Shown piece after piece: positions 1 through 7,320 of a DNA stretch of 64,000 nucleotides. Made by a program: the position numbers and the translations under genes. How positions within the stretch are numbered: position 1 is the first letter of the stretch; each line of letters starts with the position of its first letter. Under the pieces are notes generated by a model. It worked only from the letters and a program-made list of their open reading frames with translations. It did no database searches and had not been told where the DNA came from. Source of the DNA: Candidatus Pelagisphaera phototrophica (GTDB lineage: Bacteria; Verrucomicrobiota; Verrucomicrobiia; Opitutales; Opitutaceae); NCBI RefSeq assembly GCF_014529625.1, contig NZ_CP076039.1, positions 868,001 through 932,000 of the forward strand, given 5' to 3'.

Positions 1-98
<98 letters not shown>

Positions 99-211
99 TT
101 AGAACCACCTATCGGGACGAGGTCTTCGCCAGCGAAGCACCCATGGGGAACGAAGCTATCAGACCTGAAGCAGGGGAGCATTTTGAATCTTAGGGTCCTT
201 TGTGATTACTT

Positions 212-1642
212 TCAGTTGAGCGGTAGGACGTTCGAGGCGATCATGGAGACAATCAAGCCAACCACTGCCATTATCGTCGCCATGACAGAGAAGTTAGTCA
301 GTGTTTCTCCTTCGGTCATACCGCTCATCTTGCTAATTACCCAGAATCCACTGTCATTCATCCAGGGGACCGGCTTGGAGCCAAATCCAATTACCATGGC
401 GAGATAGATGGGATGGAAGCCTAGGATTTCCGGAGCGGCCATAGGACCTAGGATTCCGACGGAGGTAATCATGGCCACGGTAGCCGAGCCTTGCACGGTA
501 CGAATCATGGCAGTCAAAAAGAACGCCATCGGCAGAAACCACATGCCTCCTGCGACATCAATCTGTTCGACGACTCCTCGAATGCCTGATTGTTGTAGCA
601 TGCCTCCGAAGGCGCCTCCTGCACAGGTGATCATCAATACGATCCCGCCACTGGAGAGAGCCGATTGCATCGCGCTTTTGACGGCCATTTGACCGCCGCC
701 TTTTGTTTGAAAAAGAGTGAACAACCCTACGCTTGCTCCCAGCGTTAGGGCGACATTTTTATCACCGAGCAAACTAACGATACTGGATATCGCTGCGGGT
801 AAGGTCAGGCCAGCGCTTCCGGCGATACCCGTGATTATGGTTTTACCGGACAGAAGAATCAGCGGCAATATGATGGGGGTCATCGAAAGCCACAGATTGG
901 GCAAGTCCCTATCGGTAATATCATCCCACTTTTGCATCTTTTCGTCGCCGCCTTCTTCCAAGTCGCGAAAGGGAATCGGCTTTCTCTTGTTGATCCACTT
1001 CGCATAGACCATTCCGCTTATGGCCGCGATTCCCCCAACTATAATACCGGAAATCATCATCATGCCAATATCGATTCCCAATTGCTCCGCTACAAACAGC
1101 GGTCCAGGGGTGGGAGGAATCTGGGAATGCGCTATGGATCCGCCTGCGATAATTGCTAGGACATACAGGCCATAGTTTTTCTTGGTTGATGCGGCGAGGG
1201 CTTTTGCGAGAGGTACTAGTAAATAGAATACAGTGTCAAAAAATACAGGTATGCCTAAAAAGAAGCCACTTGCGCCCATGGCAGCAGGGGCTCGTTTTTC
1301 GCCTAACACTTTGAGGATGGCTCGTACGATTCGGAGGGCGGCCCCGCTGTCTAGCAGGCATTTGCCGATAATGGAGGCCATACAAATAACAATCCCTATC
1401 TTCCCGCAGGTAACCCCGAACGCCGTGGCCACCCTAAGCCCAAAAGGAGAGCTTGCTAGGCTAGCGGCTTCAGCGGCTGACTTTCCTTCACCCATCCAAT
1501 AGCCACTAATGAGTTCTGGGGCGGAAAGGGCCGCCACGGCCATCGCGGCTAGTGTGAGGGTAAAAAAGGCGTGTAATTTAAAATAGAGGATGCCAACGAA
1601 AACGATGACAATTCCAACGAGGAGAACAAACAGGGGGTCCAT
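212..1642 (-). CDS. GntP-family sugar-acid permease
   Basis: This is a 476-residue, very hydrophobic inner-membrane protein of the GntP (gluconate:H+ symporter) family. The N-terminus has back-to-back membrane segments, and a glycine- and proline-rich stretch (HSQIPPTPGPLFVAEQLG, about residue 170) is the family hallmark. Length fits the family (about 440-460 aa, with slightly longer loops here). Substrate is likely gluconate or a related aldonate or hydroxy-acid; sequence alone does not decide. It is transcribed divergently from a PQQ-dependent sugar dehydrogenase whose product would be an aldonolactone, which supports a sugar-acid substrate. A sulfatase follows on the same strand. The ATG at 1642 is the only sensible start; no clear Shine-Dalgarno is seen. 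Confidence 0.88.
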   Translation of the reverse strand: MDPLFVLLVGIVIVFVGILYFKLHAFFTLTLAAMAVAALSAPELISGYWMGEGKSAAEAASLASSPFGLRVATAFGVTCGKIGIVICMASIIGKCLLDSGAALRIVRAILKVLGEKRAPAAMGASGFFLGIPVFFDTVFYLLVPLAKALAASTKKNYGLYVLAIIAGGSIAHSQIPPTPGPLFVAEQLGIDIGMMMISGIIVGGIAAISGMVYAKWINKRKPIPFRDLEEGGDEKMQKWDDITDRDLPNLWLSMTPIILPLILLSGKTIITGIAGSAGLTLPAAISSIVSLLGDKNVALTLGASVGLFTLFQTKGGGQMAVKSAMQSALSSGGIVLMITCAGGAFGGMLQQSGIRGVVEQIDVAGGMWFLPMAFFLTAMIRTVQGSATVAMITSVGILGPMAAPEILGFHPIYLAMVIGFGSKPVPWMNDSGFWVISKMSGMTEGETLTNFSVMATIMAVVGLIVSMIASNVLPLN

Positions 1643-1780
1643 AGGGGCTCGTTTCTAGGGATGCTACCCCGCGATGTCATGCAAATTATGAGTTTGATTG
1701 CTGTGGTTGGCTATCCCGGGAGCGTCATCGGGGTTGCGCATCAGCGGTATTTTTGATTTAAGCCCAAAATTGACCTGAAA

Positions 1781-3256
1781 ATGAAAATGCAGAACCCCCC
1801 AAGCCAATCGAAAGCCTGGCGGCTGGCCGCTGTTGCTTTGATATTTCTTCCCAATTCCTACGGAGCGCACCATGAAATATCTGAGGCCAGTGAGGCTTTA
1901 GTTCCACTTCACAATCCCATTGAGCAGAAGATAGAGAAGGGCGACATTATGGTTGCGGTGGAGAAACGCTTCCGACTGCCGCGCCTAGAGGATATGAGTA
2001 CGGGTGGAGCAACTACGGATGCTCACGCCCGGATACAATACCTCAATGCGGTGGGTGATAGATCAGGTCGTATGGCCATTTGCGATTTGCGGGGAGCACT
2101 CTATTTGGCGGATGCGGAGGGAAAGGCGGCCCAACTTTACCTTAATCATCGCGACTACCCCATTTCCTTCGACAATTCATCCATGCCGAATGAAACCGGA
2201 TTAGCGGGATTTGCCTTTCATCCCGATTTCTCTGCCAAAGGTCGACCCGGCTATGGGAAATTTTATACGGCTTTCAGCGCGACCAGCGGGTCGGGCGAGG
2301 TGACTTATTTAAAGGACGATGCCGGCAGCCATGAGAGCGTAATCGTGGAATGGACGGCGACAGATCCTGCGGCCATTCCGTTCAAGGGCACCTATCGCGA
2401 GATTTTTCGTATCGGCCAATTTGCGCCGAACCATAACATTGGTACCCTATCCTTCAATCCTAGTGCCAAAAGAAGATCATCCGACTACGGAAATTTGTAC
2501 TTTAGTTTGGGAGATGGAGGAGCGTCATTCGATCCCAAGGAATATGGGCAGTCATTGGAGGTCCCTCAAAGTGCTATTCTTAGGATCAATCCGCTCAGTC
2601 GTTCGAAGGACCGAGCGTACGGAATTCCCAATGACAACCCCTTTGTCTCAGAATCGAACGCGGCCCCCGAAATTTGGGCCTATGGTCTGAGGCACCCGCA
2701 GCACTTCTCTTTTGATAAAAAGGGAAGGATGTTCATATGCGACATTGGTCAAAAGGAGGTAGAGGAGGTAAATATCGGTGTAATTGGGGGTAATTTCGGA
2801 TGGCGAATCCGGGAGGGCACCTTTGCCACGGGGTTCGGAATCGAAGGAGTCGAAGTGGGCCCGGTATTTGAGCTCCCTCACGATGGGCCAGAAACGTTTA
2901 TCGATCCCGTCGCCCAATACGATCATGAGGAAGGAAGGGCGATCGGCAGCGGCTTCGCCTATGAGGGACGGAAAATCAAATCACTGAAAGGGAAATTCGT
3001 ATTCGCAGATATAGTACGCGGTCGGCTATTTTACATCGATGCGGGGAATTTAGAGCCCGGAACCCCAGCAGAAATAAAGGAGTTGCGGTTGATGATCGAA
3101 GGTCGTGAGCAAGACTTGTTAGATGCTGCAGGGTATCCAAATACCTACAATCGGGGAATGCGAGCAGACCTTCGACTGGGAATTGATGAAGACAAGGAGC
3201 TATATCTGCTAACGAAGGGCGATGGTTGGGTACGAAAGCTCGTACCTGCAGAATGA
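1781..3256 (+). CDS. Secreted PQQ-dependent sugar dehydrogenase (GSDH family)
   Basis: This 491-residue protein has an N-terminal signal peptide (about residues 1-28, ending near NSYGA) and then a six-bladed beta-propeller of the glucose/sorbosone dehydrogenase family. Family hallmarks are NHNIGTLSFNP (about 219), LYFSLGDGG and the WAYGLRHPQHFSFD stretch (about 297-310) followed by CDIGQKEVEEVNIG. Known members oxidise aldoses to lactones in the periplasm using PQQ and pass electrons to the respiratory chain. No PQQ synthesis genes are visible. It is divergent from the GntP-type permease with 138 bp between the starts. Two in-frame ATGs (1781, 1787) are equally plausible. The true substrate may not be glucose. 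Confidence 0.85.
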   Translation: MKMQNPPSQSKAWRLAAVALIFLPNSYGAHHEISEASEALVPLHNPIEQKIEKGDIMVAVEKRFRLPRLEDMSTGGATTDAHARIQYLNAVGDRSGRMAICDLRGALYLADAEGKAAQLYLNHRDYPISFDNSSMPNETGLAGFAFHPDFSAKGRPGYGKFYTAFSATSGSGEVTYLKDDAGSHESVIVEWTATDPAAIPFKGTYREIFRIGQFAPNHNIGTLSFNPSAKRRSSDYGNLYFSLGDGGASFDPKEYGQSLEVPQSAILRINPLSRSKDRAYGIPNDNPFVSESNAAPEIWAYGLRHPQHFSFDKKGRMFICDIGQKEVEEVNIGVIGGNFGWRIREGTFATGFGIEGVEVGPVFELPHDGPETFIDPVAQYDHEEGRAIGSGFAYEGRKIKSLKGKFVFADIVRGRLFYIDAGNLEPGTPAEIKELRLMIEGREQDLLDAAGYPNTYNRGMRADLRLGIDEDKELYLLTKGDGWVRKLVPAE

Positions 3257-3360
3257 GATAACGGCATTTCGAGTACGTACCAGCGGAAGCTTGAAAAGGT
3301 CCAGTCGTATTTTCTGGATGCCAAACAGTTCTAATCGATTTTAATAGATACTCAATCGGG

Positions 3361-4776
3361 TCATTTGGTTGGAGGCTTAACGTTTTTGCTCGGGAGCATC
3401 TTAGAGAGGGTTTGCTTTACCGGTTCAAACTCGGTGAGGCTGGCTAGGTTTGTAAACTCGTGCGGATCGTTTTGATGATTGTAGAGCTCCTCTCCCCCGT
3501 CCGCATACCGAATGTATCGCCAATTTTCAGTGCGAATGGCATGGTTATTAAATCCCTGTGTTGTGATTACGCCTCGGCCCGTTGACTGCTTAGGGTTTTT
3601 GATCAGGGGGAGAAGACTCTGGCCTTCCAAATGGGCCGGTTTCTCGAGATTGCAGAGGTCAACTAGAGTTGGATATAAATCGAGTAGGCTCACCGGCTGG
3701 GAACAGCGCGTAGCGGATTTCCCATTACGAGAATCCACAATGATCAGTGGGACATTGGTGGTTTGCTCCCAAAGCGCAAATTTCTCCCAGTGGTGCTTCT
3801 GGCCGATATGATATCCGTGATCCGACCAAAGAACAATTATGGTATTGTCGGCGAGAGGCCCTCTCTCGAGAGCTCGGAGCAATCGCCCCACCATGGCATC
3901 CGCAAACGTCATTGACGCGAGATAGCCCTGCATGGCCTGCTTGCGTTTTCCGTTTTCAAGTATCCAGTCATCCCACTTTTTTCGAACCATACTCCGGCCT
4001 GCATCAGGCAAGTCGTCGAGGTCATTGTCTGGGTCATCCAGAAATTCAATTTCTTCCAAGGGATGCTGATCAAAATAGGGTTGCGGGGTCCACCACGGCC
4101 AATGGGGACGGTAGATGCCAACGGCGAGAAACAACGGCTTTTCATGCGTTTTGGAAAGCTCGCCCTCGGCCCAGGCAACGACCTTGGCATCTCCCATTTC
4201 TGAATCGTCTATATCTAGAGGGGCCCAGTCGAATCGCCCCCGATAGAAAGTCCTATTGGTATTCACTGGCCACTTGGCAGGTTCTACTTCGGGAGGTAGT
4301 TGAAGATTCCGTGACGGAAAAAAGCCGTTCCAGGGTTCCGGATCCAAGTGCCCTTCGTTCGCTGATTCGCTTATGGTATGGGCATGGTAGAGCTTTCCGC
4401 CTCTCATGGTCTTGTACCCCCCGGCTTGTAAAGTATCCGGCAGCGTCTCCACGTCTCGGGTTGTCTCCATCTTCCGCCAGTCATGTCCGTTGGCATAGAT
4501 GCCTGTGCTGGAAGGCCGCAGACCGGTGAACAAACTGGATCTCGAGGAGTTGCAACCCGGAGCCGAGCAATGGGCATTCGTAAATACCATCCCTCTATCC
4601 GCCAAGCGATCCATATGGGGCGTCTTTACTCCCGGATGGTTCCTCAGAAAGCCTACCCAATTGTTCAGATCATCCACCGCGATGAACAGAACGTTGGGGG
4701 GCTCGCTCTGTGCAAATAGGCAGAGAGGCCAAAGGGTAACGAGAAGGGGTAGTTTCAGGAATTTTAGGAGCGTCAT
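3361..4776 (-). CDS. Secreted sulfatase, iduronate-2-sulfatase-like
   Basis: This 471-residue type I sulfatase has a signal peptide (about residues 1-22). The metal-site Asp pair is at D35-D36 (FIAVDDLNNW), and the formylglycine motif reads C75-N-S-S-R79, the Ser variant of C-x-P/S/A-x-R, so the Cys must be converted to formylglycine by a maturase not seen here. The metal-site DHG is in VLWSDHGYHIGQKHHWEK. The overall pattern (VDDLNNWVG, YGLHIGQ-type loop) is that of iduronate-2-sulfatase-like enzymes acting on sulfated polysaccharides. It is convergent with the PQQ dehydrogenase. A truncated sulfatase stub lies upstream of it. Substrate is inferred only from family resemblance. Confidence 0.9.
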   Translation of the reverse strand: MTLLKFLKLPLLVTLWPLCLFAQSEPPNVLFIAVDDLNNWVGFLRNHPGVKTPHMDRLADRGMVFTNAHCSAPGCNSSRSSLFTGLRPSSTGIYANGHDWRKMETTRDVETLPDTLQAGGYKTMRGGKLYHAHTISESANEGHLDPEPWNGFFPSRNLQLPPEVEPAKWPVNTNRTFYRGRFDWAPLDIDDSEMGDAKVVAWAEGELSKTHEKPLFLAVGIYRPHWPWWTPQPYFDQHPLEEIEFLDDPDNDLDDLPDAGRSMVRKKWDDWILENGKRKQAMQGYLASMTFADAMVGRLLRALERGPLADNTIIVLWSDHGYHIGQKHHWEKFALWEQTTNVPLIIVDSRNGKSATRCSQPVSLLDLYPTLVDLCNLEKPAHLEGQSLLPLIKNPKQSTGRGVITTQGFNNHAIRTENWRYIRYADGGEELYNHQNDPHEFTNLASLTEFEPVKQTLSKMLPSKNVKPPTK

Positions 4777-5248
4777 GAACGGCTTAAAACCTGACGATAT
4801 CCAGTTCGATTGGGAGAAAAAACATTAATAAAGTGTCGGATTTGTCAAAGCGTACGACGCCGTTGGATTTCTTTTGGTTTGGTGCGGCCTAGGCGAGGTA
4901 CCTCTTTGCATTTTTCGTCGATCGAAATTTCAATCGTTCCGAATTTGATTCGGGGGTGGGTTGAGTGGTTGGTTTTGCGTTATCAAGGTGTAATTTAGGT
5001 CGCTTTGCTGGGGATCGGGGCATTATGACGATCGATAGAAAAGCTCTACGGCTCCGACTCGCACTTAGCGAAGAAGATCTTTTACCTGATGCCCTCGGAT
5101 CATCTCTTTTTCCCCCAGGGCTCCGCCCAAAGCTTTTTCTTGATCCAGAGACCGAAGTAAGGGTTGGAGATTCTCGGAATGCCTTTAACCCGAAAAATGA
5201 TCCGGAGGTCCTCTAGGGGCTGGATCGCCTTCTCGATGCTTTGGTTGT
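4777..5248. other. Non-coding stretch, nothing firm; one small palindrome
   Basis: About 470 bases between the sulfatase start and the sulfatase stub hold no frame I can assign to a family. A short palindrome, GGGCTCCGCCC at 5118-5128 (arms GGGC/GCCC, 3-base loop), resembles the small palindromes near 16.0 kb. An open frame at 5025-5216 (plus strand) has no recognisable motif and I do not call it a gene. The rest may be eroded sulfatase DNA, but no residual sulfatase motif could be read in any minus-strand frame. Confidence 0.4.
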
Positions 5249-5383
5249 TCAACACTCCCGAACACTGATTGCGTGGGCGGCATGATCATCGGACATGATG
5301 AATAGGATGTTCGGCCTGTTTTGGCTGCTAGCAAAAACATACAATGCGAGAATGAGTGAAAGGGTGAGAAGGAGTAATTTCAT
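5249..5383 (-). pseudogene. Truncated sulfatase, N-terminal stub of 44 codons
   Basis: An ATG at 5383 opens a 44-codon frame that encodes a good signal peptide (Leu-rich, ending LYVFASS) directly followed by NRPNILFIMSDDHAAHAIS, the unmistakable sulfatase N-terminal strand with its Asp pair. The frame then ends at TGA 5249-5251, before the catalytic Cys motif. Known sulfatases run about 450-550 residues, so this is a remnant. No downstream sulfatase motif (C-x-P-x-R, GKWH, SDHG) is visible in any frame up to the next gene. It lies in the gap between a complete sulfatase and the PhoD-like phosphatase, which suggests an old tandem sulfatase array that has lost one member. Confidence 0.85.
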
Positions 5384-5515
5384 AGGTAGATTAAGTTAGG
5401 GCTGACTATCCGTTCGACTGAGCTCACGACCGAAGCCTGAGTCGCCCACACGTCTGAGTAGCGCCTCGCGCAACTTAAGGATCAGCAGCCCTGCCATCGG
5501 GAATGCTCATCGTAT

Positions 5516-7156
5516 TCAATCGATCTTAATCCTCTTAGGCCAGCCGGGAACTTCGATATCAATCGGATCGCGCGTGTCAGGGTCCATGGGATGAATATCC
5601 AAAATGATTTCGCGGGCTTCTTTGTCGAAAAGGACCATGCCGTAGCCGACTATGCCATCGGCTTTTGCGATTAAGGTGAGCTTGTTGCCAAAGCGATCAT
5701 GATAGTTGCCGGTACCGTTCATGCCAGGAATGGCCCCTCCCTGTGGCGGTTCCTCTGGTTCCCAGATACGTCCCTGTCCTGATCCGAAAGCAGGAAGCGA
5801 GTAGGTCCAAGGTCCGTCTCCCCAATTGTCGATACCCTGTTTTAGGATCGTCGCATAGTGCAGGTCTCCCGAAATCATGACCGCTTGCGATGGAGAGATG
5901 GCCCGCAGGGCATTATCGCGAGGGGTTTGCGGCCAGCCATTGGAATCCATATCGCCGTAATAAGGTTTGTAGTTGCCCACATTTACCAGGGGCGACTGGT
6001 GCAAGACGGCGGCTAGCCGACCTTTTTGTTCGACGTCTTCCACCCATCGGCGGACGAATTTCTCCTGGGCTTCACCCAAAAGATTCAAACCAGGCTGGTC
6101 GAGCGAGCTCGTGTCAAAGGCGGGATCCATAATAACTTCAAGCGTTGTATTCGGTTTATTGTTATGGGGATCGTCAATAGGCTCGGAGAGAACGTCGGTG
6201 GGAGGCGACTTGAACTTGCGATCCTCGAGCAGGGCGAAGCTGACGCCAGCGTAGTCTAAAGAGGTGAAGTAAGCCCTGATACCGGAGCCCCAGGGACCTG
6301 GCGCGACCGCATCGGGCAGATGCCCCATCTGCATGCGCTCAACCGCATTCGTCCACTTGGGGTGAAGGTAGCCGCCGCCTTCGCGGTAGATGAGCATTCG
6401 GGTTCTTTCTGGAGCGTTGCCGAAATTGTAGGGGGCGCTCGGATTGAATCCTTCCTCGCACTTGGTCTTCATGCGCTTGCCACCGACGCCCCAGAGGTCG
6501 GCCACGTAGACATCGTGGTCATCGGTAAGGATGATGGATGGCCGGTCTTTCAGTAGATCGCGAAAGATAAGGCCGAACTTTCGCCACTTCGGCAGGTAGT
6601 TCGCCAAAGCAGGCAGCACGTCCTTTTCGTCGTGGGCTTGGATCGTCTCGCCACCTGCATTGGTTTGGTAGAGCTGATCACCGGCAAAAAAGAGGATGTC
6701 AGGATCTTGCTCGATCATCTGCTGCACGGCTTTTCCATAGGGAAACCGATTATCGTTCACGCAGGAAACCGCCATGAGTTTCAGGGTTCGCTTGTCGATC
6801 GGCTCCGCTCTGATGATCCCCTCGATCAAGGTCGAGCCGCAGACTACCCGGTAGACATGGCTCGTATCCGAATCCCAATTCTCAATTCGGAAGGCGGCCA
6901 TTGCCGTCAGGGGTTCTACTTCTGCTGAGGCTACGGTCTTCCATGTGTCGCCAGACTTCAGCTCTAGGCTAGCTATTGCGTCCACGGGATCCATCGGGTC
7001 GAGGTCCGTATGAGCGGTCAGCTTTAGCGTGTTGTTCGCGAGACCATATTGAGCCCAGAGCAGGTTTACGGGGTCATGCTGGGCGTTGGCAGACAGCGGA
7101 ACCGCAATCGATACGACGCTCGCCAATGCGATCAGTGGGAAAAGGGTACATTTCAT
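5516..7156 (-). CDS. Secreted PhoD-like phosphatase/phosphodiesterase
   Basis: This 546-residue metallophosphatase belongs to the alkaline phosphatase D superfamily. I place the start at the ATG at 7156 because it begins the signal peptide (KCTLFPLIALASVV up to SANAQ); an upstream in-frame start at 7213 would bury it. Key motifs are VSCVNDNRFPYGKAV, DILFFAGDQLY (metal ligands), ILTDDHDVYVADLWG and MISGDLHYATIL. Family members release phosphate from phosphodiesters or phosphomonoesters outside the cytoplasm using Fe/Ca. The N-terminal part (about residues 20-120) is a beta-rich domain typical of the PVC versions. It lies downstream of the propeller/cytochrome gene on the same strand with 164 bp between. 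No Pho-box-like repeat was seen in front of it. Confidence 0.82.
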   Translation of the reverse strand: MKCTLFPLIALASVVSIAVPLSANAQHDPVNLLWAQYGLANNTLKLTAHTDLDPMDPVDAIASLELKSGDTWKTVASAEVEPLTAMAAFRIENWDSDTSHVYRVVCGSTLIEGIIRAEPIDKRTLKLMAVSCVNDNRFPYGKAVQQMIEQDPDILFFAGDQLYQTNAGGETIQAHDEKDVLPALANYLPKWRKFGLIFRDLLKDRPSIILTDDHDVYVADLWGVGGKRMKTKCEEGFNPSAPYNFGNAPERTRMLIYREGGGYLHPKWTNAVERMQMGHLPDAVAPGPWGSGIRAYFTSLDYAGVSFALLEDRKFKSPPTDVLSEPIDDPHNNKPNTTLEVIMDPAFDTSSLDQPGLNLLGEAQEKFVRRWVEDVEQKGRLAAVLHQSPLVNVGNYKPYYGDMDSNGWPQTPRDNALRAISPSQAVMISGDLHYATILKQGIDNWGDGPWTYSLPAFGSGQGRIWEPEEPPQGGAIPGMNGTGNYHDRFGNKLTLIAKADGIVGYGMVLFDKEAREIILDIHPMDPDTRDPIDIEVPGWPKRIKID

Positions 7157-7320
7157 GCTCGAAGTATACGCGAACCTAGGAGAAGCGGTCGAATACGAAA
7201 TCCTGAAAACCAAGAACTATTTGGCTTCCGTTTCTATTCACCAGAGGAGCTTTGGAGACTCCATTGTTCCGGGAGACCATCTGTTTTCTGCTTTCAGAAA
7301 AATTCAATGGTTGAGATTGA

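Noticed and set aside
3747-4529. 260-codon plus-strand open frame
   Set aside because: Lies wholly on the opposite strand of the CNSSR sulfatase gene, has no family motif and odd composition; a shadow.
5025-5216. Open frame in the 4.8-5.2 kb gap
   Set aside because: No recognisable motif and no conserved-looking structure; likely chance.
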